Origin: Candidatus Omnitrophota bacterium
GTDB lineage: Bacteria > Omnitrophota > Omnitrophia > Omnitrophales > Aquincolibacteriaceae
Reading direction: 5' to 3'
NCBI GenBank assembly: GCA_023246985.1
Contig: JAHFHJ010000009.1
Span: 13,867 to 19,859 of the forward strand
DNA length: 5,993 bases
The stretch's first letter is position 1. The number at the start of each line of letters is the position of its first letter. The notes beneath the pieces are model-generated. The model was not told the DNA's origin and did not search any database. It saw nothing but the letters and a program-made list of their open reading frames with translations. Shown here in pieces: positions 1-5,604 of the stretch. The translations under genes were made by a program, and so were the position numbers.

Positions 1-897
1 GGGTTCGTCGGCGCGACCACCGCGCAAAGAATCGTCGAAAAAAATCTCGCGGATGTTATTCTCATTGATATCGTGGAAGGCTTGCCGCAAGGCAAAGCGC
101 TCGATATGATGGAATCCGCGCCTATGGAAGAATTTTCTTCAAAAATCCTTGGCACGAACCACTATGAGGATAGCGCGGGATCCGATGTGATTGTCATTAC
201 GGCGGGCCTTGCGCGAAAACCCGGTATGAGCCGCGACGATCTTCTTTTCAAAAATGCCGAGATCGTTGGAGGCATTATAGGCGCATGCGCGAAAGATTCT
301 CCCCAAGCTGTGATTGTGATGGTGACGAATCCTCTGGATGTGATGACCTGGCTAGCATGGAAACGATCGGGATTTCCCGCGGAGCGCGTGATTGGCATGG
401 CCGGGGAGCTGGATTCCGCGCGCTATGCCTATTTTATTGCCGAGAAGCTGGGTTGCAAGCCGAGTGATGTGAAAGCGATGGTACTCGGAGGCCACGGCGA
501 CCAAATGGTGCCGGTGCCGCAGCTTACCAAGGTCAAGGGCAAGCCCATCACAAAGTGCCTGGATACCGCGACAATCGAAGCGATCCATCAACGGACGCGC
601 GACGGCGGGGCCGAAATCGTGCAACTTCTCAAGACCGGCAGCGCCTACTACGCGCCCTCTTCTTCCGTTGTCAAAATGGTTCGCGCAATCCTTCAGGATA
701 CCGGAGAGGTCATTCTCTCCTGCGTCTATTTGAAGGGGCAGTATGGTCTGAGCGATATTTATTGTGGCGTTCCGGTTAAACTCGGCCGCAGCGGCGTTAA
801 ACAAATCGTTGAGATTCCGATCACGGAAGCGCAGGCGCAAGCACTTCACGTCTCAGCTGCGGATGTCCGGCTGAACTTCGAGAAGCTAAAACTTTAA
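1..897 (+). CDS. mdh: Malate dehydrogenase (LDH-like type), 5'-truncated
   Basis: Cytosolic NAD-dependent enzyme that interconverts malate and oxaloacetate in the TCA cycle. The reading frame is open from base 1, and 298 residues are visible before TAA at 895-897. The window opens inside the Rossmann glycine motif: GFVG supplies the last two glycines of GxGxxG, so only about 10-12 N-terminal residues are missing from a protein of usual length near 310. The Asp at 67-69 ends the second strand and should bind the NAD ribose. The substrate loop ARKPGMSR has Arg at 214-216, where lactate dehydrogenases have Gln, and a second Arg at 232-234; this is what makes it a malate enzyme. Other conserved residues are Asn in VTNPLD (328-330), Asp and Arg of LDSAR (412-414, 421-423) and catalytic His in GGHGDQMVP (493-495). 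The C-terminal GSAYYAPSSS and QYGLSDIYCGVPVKLG segments also fit the family. One oddity is MAGELDSAR, where relatives I recall have MAGVLDSAR. The GTG at 73 is internal, not the start. Confidence 0.96.
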   Translation, partial: GFVGATTAQRIVEKNLADVILIDIVEGLPQGKALDMMESAPMEEFSSKILGTNHYEDSAGSDVIVITAGLARKPGMSRDDLLFKNAEIVGGIIGACAKDSPQAVIVMVTNPLDVMTWLAWKRSGFPAERVIGMAGELDSARYAYFIAEKLGCKPSDVKAMVLGGHGDQMVPVPQLTKVKGKPITKCLDTATIEAIHQRTRDGGAEIVQLLKTGSAYYAPSSSVVKMVRAILQDTGEVILSCVYLKGQYGLSDIYCGVPVKLGRSGVKQIVEIPITEAQAQALHVSAADVRLNFEKLKL

Positions 898-907
898 ACA
901 GGAGCTT

Positions 908-1079
908 GTCATTCCCGCATGTTTTAAGCAAGAGTCCAGAGAAACATGGATCCCTCCCCGAAAGCGGTTATCGGGGATCTGGCCCCCCGATAAAAACATT
1001 CGGGGGCGACAAAGGCCTTCGATTTCCGCCGGACAGCGTCGGCGGATCCGTCCAGCGCTCTGTGGCAGACAGCAATGAC
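908..1079. repeat. 172-bp element with GTCATT/AATGAC ends and internal hairpins
   Basis: The left end GTCATT (908-913) is the reverse complement of the right end AATGAC (1074-1079). Inside are four further inverted repeats in series: CATGTTT 918-924 with AAACATG 942-948; CCCCGA 956-961 with TCGGGG 971-976; CCCCCGA 984-990 with TCGGGGG 1000-1006; and TCCGCCG 1025-1031 with CGGCGGA 1040-1046. Three of the four have loops of 8-9 nt. Short repeats starting GTCATTCCCGC are common between bacterial genes as dispersed non-coding elements, and this looks like a degenerate member. No transposase or coding frame of note lies within it. Confidence 0.6.
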
Positions 1080-1105
1080 GTGAAGTTTCTAGTCCCAATC
1101 CTTAT

Positions 1106-1126
1106 CATCCCGCCAGAGGCGGGATG
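1106..1126. repeat. Perfect 9-bp hairpin in mdh-acnA spacer
   Basis: CATCCCGCC (1106-1114) and GGCGGGATG (1118-1126) are exact reverse complements around a 3-nt AGA loop, giving a very stable GC-rich hairpin in RNA. There is no T-tract after it (GGGCAATC follows), so it is not a classical intrinsic terminator. It is more likely part of the palindromic repeat block, and may stabilise or process the mdh-acnA transcript. Confidence 0.75.
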
Positions 1127-1131
1127 GGGCA

Positions 1132-1172
1132 ATCCCGGCTGCCCTTCATGAAAAGAAAATGAAAGTCGGGAT
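1132..1172. repeat. Bulged hairpin immediately upstream of the acnA RBS
   Basis: ATCCCGGCT (1132-1140) pairs with AGTCGGGAT (1164-1172) with one G-U wobble. After a 4-nt bulge (1141-1144), TTCAT (1145-1149) pairs with ATGAA (1159-1163) around a 9-nt purine loop. The last base of the stem abuts the AGGAG of acnA, so the folded RNA would place the ribosome binding site directly at the stem base without hiding it. It could be just the end of the repeat block, or a translational control structure. Confidence 0.6.
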
Positions 1173-1177
1173 AGGAG
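1173..1177 (+). promoter_or_regulatory. Ribosome binding site of acnA
   Basis: AGGAG lies 11 nt before ATG 1189, a slightly long but workable spacing. An in-frame TAG at 1180-1182 rules out any earlier start in this frame, so the ATG at 1189 is well supported. The motif lies within the second AGGAGCTT copy. Confidence 0.75.
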
Positions 1178-1188
1178 CTTAGATTCTA

Positions 1189-3909
1189 ATGAGCCTTTTG
1201 AACAGTTTCGGAAGTAAAGTGACGCTTAAGATCGCGGGGAAGGACTACACGATCTATCGCCTGAGAGCACTTCAGGAATGCGGGATCGCGAAGGTTTTAC
1301 GCCTGCCTTACTCCATCCGCGTGCTTCTTGAAAATCTGCTTCGTAATGAGGATGGAAAGAATGTCACCGCCAAAGACATTGAGCGGCTCGCGACCTGGAA
1401 CCCGGCCCGCAAAAGCGGACACGAGATCGCTTTTTCACCGGCCCGCGTCCTGCTTCAGGACTTTACGGGAGTTCCCGCGATCGTGGATCTTGCGGCCATG
1501 CGCGAAGCCATGGTCAAGATGGGAGGCGATCCCAAAAAGATCAATCCGCTCCAGCCCGTAGATCTTGTGATCGACCATTCGGTACAAACGGATTTTTCGG
1601 GGACCGGGGAAGCATTTTTGAAAAATATCGCCCGAGAGTTCGAGCGCAATCAGGAACGCTACCGGTTCCTCAAATGGGGCCAGCAAGCCTTTCATAATTT
1701 CCGCGTGATTCCTCCCGCAACCGGCATTATCCATCAAGTGAATCTCGAATATCTTTCTCCGGTGATCTTTAACAAGAAAGAAGGCGGGAAAACCTTTCTT
1801 TACCCCGATACGCTTGTGGGGACGGATTCTCATACCACGATGATCAATAGCCTCGGGGTCCTCGGTTGGGGCGTGGGCGGGATCGAGGCTGAAGCCGCGA
1901 TGCTGGGGCAACCCGTCTCGATGTTGATCCCGGAGGTTGTGGGGATGAAATTCTCCGGGAAATTATCGGAAGGCGTGACAGCCACCGATCTTGTGCTGAC
2001 CGTGACCGAGATGCTCCGGAAAAAAGGAGTCGTTGGGAAATTCGTGGAATTCTTCGGTCCCGGCGTGAGCGACCTACCGCTTACGGACCGCGCGGTGGTC
2101 GCGAATATGGCCCCGGAATACGGCGCGACGGCCGGATTTTTTCCGGCGGATCAGGAAACATTAAACTATTTGAAACTCACCGGCAGGAATCCGGATCAGA
2201 TCATGCTCGCGGAGATCTACCTGAAGGAACAGGGGCTTTTCAGATCCGGAGCCGACGAAAAAATCGTTTATTCCAACACCCTGGAACTCGATCTTGCGAG
2301 CGTGGTTCCGAGCATGGCTGGGCCCAAACGCCCGCAGGACCGCGTGACGCTTAAAGAAGTGAGGCCCTCTTTCATGAAAATGCTGGAAGAGACGGTGAAA
2401 AGTAAGGCGGATCTCAAGAAAAAAGCCGTTCTCGAAATCGCCGGAGAAAAATGTGAGATCGAGCAAGGCGCGGTGGTCATCGCCTCCATTACCAGCTGTA
2501 CGAACACCTCCAGCCCGTCCGTGATGCTCGCGGCAGGGATCCTTGCGAAGAAGGCGCTCCAGAAAGGCCTGACCGTGAAACCGTGGGTGAAGACGAGTCT
2601 TGCTCCGGGATCTCAGGTCGTGACGGATTATCTCGCAGCCAGTGGTTTGTTGTCGTGTCTTGAAGTGCTGAAATTCAATCTGGCAGGATACGGTTGTATG
2701 ACCTGCATCGGCAATTCCGGGCCGCTGTCCGGGCCTGTTTCGAAGACCATCCAAGAAAAGGACCTGGTCGTAGCCTCCGTGCTTTCCGGAAATCGTAATT
2801 TTGAAGGACGCGTGCATGCTCAGGTTCGGGCGAACTATCTCGCCTCACCGCCGCTGGTGGTGGCGTACGCGATCGCTGGCACCGTCATGATCAACCTTGA
2901 AAAAGAGCCCTTGGGCTTTGGGAAGAATAGTAAGCCGGTCTACCTCCGGGATATTTGGCCGAGTTCAGCGGAGATCCGCGAGGCACTGAAAAGCGTGAAT
3001 CCGGCCATGTTTCGCAATCGCTACAAAAATATTTTTGAAGGAAACGACGCGTGGCGCGCGTTGGCCGTTCCCGCGGGCAATACTTTTGCCTGGGATAAAA
3101 CATCCCTTTACGTGAAGCAGCCGCCTTATTTCAAAAAAATGCCGGCGGAACCTCTTGAACTTAAAGACATCCGCGGGGCTCGCGCTCTGGCGATCCTGGG
3201 CGACTCCATTACGACCGATCACATTTCTCCCGCGGGGTCGATCAAGCCCGAAAGCCCGGCGGGAAAATATCTGATTGAGAACGGCGTCGCACCGAAGGAT
3301 TTCAATTCTTATGGCGCACGACGCGGCAATCACGAAATCATGGCGCGCGGCACGTTTGCGAATATCCGGCTCAAAAACAGGATGGTTCCGGGCACGGAGG
3401 GCGGCGTGACCCGGTATTTTCCTGCCGGGGGCGAGACTCGCCAAGGGCGTCCGGAAAAAGAGAAACCGGTCGTCTTGTCGATCTTTGACGCGGCGATGAA
3501 ATATCAGGAAGAAAAAACACCGCTCATCATTCTCGCGGGCAAGGAATATGGTTCGGGGTCGTCGCGCGACTGGGCGGCCAAAGGGCCGGCGCTTTTGGGC
3601 ATCAGGGCCGTGATCGCCGAAAGCTACGAGAGGATTCACCGGAGCAATCTCATCGGGATGGGCATCCTGCCGCTGCAGTTTTTTCAGGGCCAGACCGCCG
3701 CTTCGTTCAAACTGACGGGAGAGGAGCTCTATTCAATCGAGGGCGCGGCCCGGGGCCTTAAACCCGCCAAGATTCTTACGGTCAAAATTTCCGGGGCCGG
3801 GGCAACAAAAACTTTTGACGCGGTCTGCCGTATAGATACCCCGGTGGAACTTGAATATTATCGTCACGGCGGCATTCTCCAGTTCGTCCTCCGCCAGCTC
3901 TTGAAATAA
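1189..3909 (+). CDS. acnA: Aconitate hydratase A (aconitase, AcnA/IRP1 type)
   Basis: Cytosolic [4Fe-4S] enzyme that isomerises citrate to isocitrate via cis-aconitate in the TCA cycle. At 906 residues it has the usual length of the AcnA/CitB/IRP1 subfamily and is intact. The three cluster ligands are Cys437 (in SITSCTNTS), Cys503 and Cys506 (in GYGCMTCIGNSGP), the same numbers as the cysteines of human IRP1. Active-site motifs include GTDSHTTM (Asp213, Ser214, His215), GDSITTDHISPAG from Asp672 in the swivelling C-terminal domain, and YGSGSSRDWAAKGP with the catalytic Ser and substrate-binding Arg near Ser791-Arg793. The N-terminus (LNSFGSKVTLKIAGKDY) and the HQVNLEYL segment are typical of AcnA rather than AcnB. 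It follows mdh on the same strand, suggesting joint transcription. Apo-aconitases of this subfamily can bind RNA in other bacteria, but nothing here proves that. Methylcitrate dehydratase AcnD is a less likely alternative. Confidence 0.98.
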   Translation: MSLLNSFGSKVTLKIAGKDYTIYRLRALQECGIAKVLRLPYSIRVLLENLLRNEDGKNVTAKDIERLATWNPARKSGHEIAFSPARVLLQDFTGVPAIVDLAAMREAMVKMGGDPKKINPLQPVDLVIDHSVQTDFSGTGEAFLKNIAREFERNQERYRFLKWGQQAFHNFRVIPPATGIIHQVNLEYLSPVIFNKKEGGKTFLYPDTLVGTDSHTTMINSLGVLGWGVGGIEAEAAMLGQPVSMLIPEVVGMKFSGKLSEGVTATDLVLTVTEMLRKKGVVGKFVEFFGPGVSDLPLTDRAVVANMAPEYGATAGFFPADQETLNYLKLTGRNPDQIMLAEIYLKEQGLFRSGADEKIVYSNTLELDLASVVPSMAGPKRPQDRVTLKEVRPSFMKMLEETVKSKADLKKKAVLEIAGEKCEIEQGAVVIASITSCTNTSSPSVMLAAGILAKKALQKGLTVKPWVKTSLAPGSQVVTDYLAASGLLSCLEVLKFNLAGYGCMTCIGNSGPLSGPVSKTIQEKDLVVASVLSGNRNFEGRVHAQVRANYLASPPLVVAYAIAGTVMINLEKEPLGFGKNSKPVYLRDIWPSSAEIREALKSVNPAMFRNRYKNIFEGNDAWRALAVPAGNTFAWDKTSLYVKQPPYFKKMPAEPLELKDIRGARALAILGDSITTDHISPAGSIKPESPAGKYLIENGVAPKDFNSYGARRGNHEIMARGTFANIRLKNRMVPGTEGGVTRYFPAGGETRQGRPEKEKPVVLSIFDAAMKYQEEKTPLIILAGKEYGSGSSRDWAAKGPALLGIRAVIAESYERIHRSNLIGMGILPLQFFQGQTAASFKLTGEELYSIEGAARGLKPAKILTVKISGAGATKTFDAVCRIDTPVELEYYRHGGILQFVLRQLLK

Positions 3910-3930
3910 ATGACCCTCTCGGGGTTTTTT
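3908..3930 (+). terminator. Possible weak intrinsic terminator after acnA
   Basis: Starting at the stop codon, ACCC (3913-3916) pairs with GGGT (3922-3925) around a TCTCG loop. The pairing extends outward through a G-U pair and one mismatch to AAA (3908-3910) with TTT (3928-3930). The T-run at 3925-3930 follows the core stem. The core is only 4 bp, so the strength is doubtful. A competing 6-bp hairpin, CTCGGG 3918-3923 with CCCGAG 3931-3936, would put the T-run in its loop. Confidence 0.4.
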
Positions 3931-3939
3931 CCCGAGGAA

Positions 3940-3967
3940 GTCATCCTGAGCGAAGCGCCAAAGGCGC
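3940..3967. repeat. Dispersed intergenic repeat motif with GCGCC hairpin
   Basis: GTCATCCTGAGCGAAGCG (3940-3957) matches, from memory, a short motif scattered between genes in many bacterial genomes, often followed by AAGGATC. Here it instead runs into a small hairpin, GCGCC (3955-3959) and GGCGC (3963-3967) around AAA. It is probably a relic of a non-coding palindromic repeat. Its GTCATCC start resembles the GTCATTCC end of the element upstream of acnA. Confidence 0.5.
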
Positions 3968-3978
3968 GAAACCGGCAG

Positions 3979-4113
3979 TTTTCGTTCTTTTCGTTTTAAG
4001 TATCATGGCGTTATTCGCAAGCCGGGTTTTGATAAACTTTTTTCACGCGTCAAACGAAAATAGAACCGAAAGATGCTCACTTTGAAACCCAAAGAGCTTT
4101 CAAGCGCGTCAAA
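3979..4113. promoter_or_regulatory. Upstream region of the ATP-grasp gene with short repeats
   Basis: This 225-nt gap (3910-4134) should contain the control region of the next gene, but I find no convincing -35/-10 pair. TTGATA at 4029-4034 has no good -10 partner at 16-18 nt. There are several short repeats: TTTTCGTT twice in tandem (3979-3986, 3988-3995); an inverted copy AAACGAAAA (4052-4060) that pairs with TTTTCGTTT (3988-3996); a direct repeat CGCGTCAAA (4046-4054, 4105-4113); and a small stem TTGAAA 4082-4087 with TTTCAA 4098-4103. They could be operator sites, or chance in AT-rich sequence. Confidence 0.25.
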
Positions 4114-4121
4114 GGGGGGAG
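4114..4121 (+). promoter_or_regulatory. Ribosome binding site of the ATP-grasp gene
   Basis: A purine run GGGGGGAG ends 13 nt before ATG 4135, rather far for its GGAG core. AGG at 4128-4130, 4 nt before the ATG, is the alternative. The frame is open back to a TAA at 4033-4035 but contains no ATG, GTG or TTG in between, so 4135 is the first possible start. Confidence 0.45.
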
Positions 4122-4134
4122 ATTTTCAGGCGCC

Positions 4135-5496
4135 ATGACTGCGAATCTTGATTACGCGTATGATCAATATCTAAAAACCCACGAATCCCGCGCCGTTCCC
4201 GCCATTCTCCATTTTAAGGAAAAACTTAAAAGTCCCGCGTTCGCCTTTGGCCGCTTCACGGTCCCGGCTTTCTACAAAGCTTACTTCGTGACTCCCAAGC
4301 AACAGCATCTCCTGAAGCGCGCCGCCTCGGCATTCTCCCAGATCCTCAACAAGACCGCGCGGCTTTATTTTGAAGAGGCGCAGATGCGGCCCCGCTTCCG
4401 TCTTTCTCCCGAAGCCAAAGAGCTCGTGAAGATCGATCCGGGCTATTCCCAGCACGTGGTCTTCAGCCGTTTTGACGCGCTTCTGGAAGGGGAGAGCCTG
4501 AAACTTTTGGAGTTCAACTGCGACGCTCCGGCCGGCGCCGCGTACGCGGACCAGCTGGAATCCGCCTTTCTCTCCGAAGAGCTGATCTGGCCGTTCGCCG
4601 GAGAGCATCATTTGGCCGCGAGCGAACGCGTTCAGGCCGTTCTTTCGGCCCTGCTTTCGGTTTATGAGGAGTTCGGCGGTTATGAAACGCCTCAGATTGC
4701 CATCGTGGACTGGCGCCACGCGAGAACCGCGTCAGAATTAGAATACATGAAAAGCCATTTCGAATCCAAAGGTTATAAAACCACCATTGCGGATCCGCGC
4801 GAGCTTCAGCACAAGGGCGGAAAACTTTACCATAAGGGATTCCGTGTGCATCTGGTTTACCGGTGCGTGGCTTTTGACGAGCTTCTGGAGCGGATCGATG
4901 AGGTCCAGGACTTTCTCCGCGCCTACAAGGACAAAGCTGTGTGCGTGGTCAATCCGTTGCGTTCGCGGCTCGCATCAAGCAAGTCGATCTTCTCTCTTCT
5001 AACGACCCCGGAATGCGACCGCTTCTTTACGGAGAACGAGAACGCGATGAAACGCCAACACCTTCCGTGGACCCGGTGTCTTTCGGATGCCGAGGATTTC
5101 TACGGACATCGGAAGGTCTTTCTGATCGATTTTCTTAAGGATGAGAAGGAGACCGTCGTCCTGAAACCCTCGGGATCAAGCCATGGGGCGCGCCGCGTTC
5201 TCATCGGCCGCGAAACGCCGGACGGGGACTGGAACATGGCCGTAGATCGAGCGCTGAAGGAAGAGGACTGGGTGATCCAGGAGCAGGTGGCGGTCCCGGC
5301 AATGACGGTGCCGGACGTGGTGAACCAGAAGCTGGAGCTTGCTTACAAGAAATATAATTTCAATCTGCTGGTCTGCGGCGGGAAATACGCGGGCGGTTTC
5401 GTCCGGCTAAGCGATGAGAGCGTGATCAATGTGGCGACGGGAGGAGGGCTGATGCCCGCGCTCTGGTCCGACGTCGCGCCGGACGATCGCGCATAA
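4135..5496 (+). CDS. ATP-grasp-like protein, substrate unknown
   Basis: A 453-residue soluble protein with no signal peptide or membrane segment. Its layout resembles the glutathionylspermidine-synthase-like and circularly permuted ATP-grasp (DUF404/DUF407) proteins. An acidic motif EFNCDAPAG sits at residues 126-134. A Rossmann-like segment (QIAIVDWRH, later ADPRELQHKGGKLYHKG and VHLVYRCVAFDELLE) follows in the middle. Next come NPLRSRLASSKSIF, a nucleotide-binding strand VVLKPSGSSHGARRV with Lys344 and a Gly/Ser-rich loop, WVIQEQV with Glu383 as the likely adenine-hinge or metal region, and the C-terminal GGFVRLSDESVINVATGGG with Arg424 and Asn432 as candidate phosphate and Mg ligands. Such enzymes join a carboxylate to an amine or thiol using ATP. 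The substrate cannot be told from sequence, and no amidase, transglutaminase-like or alpha-E partner gene is visible. Fold assignment is by motif pattern and memory; the function is open. It lies 225 nt from acnA and is probably transcribed separately. Confidence 0.75.
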   Translation: MTANLDYAYDQYLKTHESRAVPAILHFKEKLKSPAFAFGRFTVPAFYKAYFVTPKQQHLLKRAASAFSQILNKTARLYFEEAQMRPRFRLSPEAKELVKIDPGYSQHVVFSRFDALLEGESLKLLEFNCDAPAGAAYADQLESAFLSEELIWPFAGEHHLAASERVQAVLSALLSVYEEFGGYETPQIAIVDWRHARTASELEYMKSHFESKGYKTTIADPRELQHKGGKLYHKGFRVHLVYRCVAFDELLERIDEVQDFLRAYKDKAVCVVNPLRSRLASSKSIFSLLTTPECDRFFTENENAMKRQHLPWTRCLSDAEDFYGHRKVFLIDFLKDEKETVVLKPSGSSHGARRVLIGRETPDGDWNMAVDRALKEEDWVIQEQVAVPAMTVPDVVNQKLELAYKKYNFNLLVCGGKYAGGFVRLSDESVINVATGGGLMPALWSDVAPDDRA

Positions 5497-5552
5497 ACAC
5501 CCGGAACTTTTTTTATGGGATTCACGTTCCCGCCTCCTGAGATTTTTGGTGT

Positions 5553-5581
5553 TTGATTTTTGGAAAGCCGGAGCGTATCCT
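5553..5581 (+). promoter_or_regulatory. Possible sigma-70-type promoter before the DUF2203 gene
   Basis: TTGATT (5553-5558) matches the -35 consensus at four of six bases. After exactly 17 nt, TATCCT (5576-5581) matches the -10 consensus at four of six. Transcription would begin near 5588 and give a leader of about 17 nt that just contains the ribosome binding site. The 108-nt gap after the ATP-grasp stop is otherwise unremarkable: its T-run at 5508-5514 has no stem before it. Confidence 0.3.
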
Positions 5582-5592
5582 TAAGCCCTGAG

Positions 5593-5596
5593 AGGA
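5593..5596 (+). promoter_or_regulatory. Ribosome binding site of the DUF2203 gene
   Basis: AGGA lies 8 nt before ATG 5605, an ideal spacing. An in-frame GTG at 5599 would be only 2 nt from this motif, so the ATG is the better start. Confidence 0.7.
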
Positions 5597-5604
5597 CCGT
5601 GATC

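Larger units (their letters stand above)
900..1180. repeat. Palindrome-rich insertion bracketed by AGGAGCTT direct repeats
   Basis: The mdh-acnA spacer contains AGGAGCTT twice, at 900-907 and 1173-1180. The 265 bases between them (908-1172) consist almost entirely of inverted repeats and show no convincing coding potential. The block begins exactly after the first copy with GTCATTCCCG, and ends exactly before the second copy with CGGGAT, which closes the last hairpin. This is the arrangement expected of a non-autonomous mobile repeat (MITE or REP-like) with an 8-bp target duplication. Removing 908-1180 would leave mdh and acnA 18 nt apart with the Shine-Dalgarno intact. The repeats and palindromes are seen directly; mobility and duplication are inferred. 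Both AGGAGCTT copies could instead simply be ribosome-binding-like sequences that match by chance. Confidence 0.55.

Noticed and set aside
352..849. A - strand open frame across mdh
   Set aside because: It is antisense to conserved MDH motifs and has no recognisable domain.
1025..1046. Resemblance of a hairpin loop (CAGCGT) to the iron-responsive element loop CAGUGN
   Set aside because: The loop differs at the key U, the characteristic bulged C is absent, and the stem is one of several repeat stems in the block.
906..1151. An 81-codon + strand open frame in the mdh-acnA spacer
   Set aside because: It spans the palindromic repeats, has no ribosome binding site at a proper distance, and its translation is Pro/Gly/Ser-rich with no recognisable domain.
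2161..2817. Long open frames on the - strand inside acnA (for example 2161-2817 and 2965-3639)
   Set aside because: They lie opposite a clearly coding, conserved enzyme gene, and their translations are Arg/His/Phe-rich with no family features; they are shadows of the GC-rich codons.
4029..4062. Promoter with TTGATA as -35 before the ATP-grasp gene
   Set aside because: The hexamer 17 nt downstream (AAACGA) does not resemble a -10 box, and the better AAAATA is about 22 nt away.
4171..4719. A - strand open frame within the ATP-grasp gene
   Set aside because: It is fully contained in a + strand gene with coherent motifs, and shows no homology I recognise.
5497..5521. Intrinsic terminator after the ATP-grasp gene at the T-run 5508-5514
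   Set aside because: No stem of more than 4 bp could be formed immediately before the T-run.
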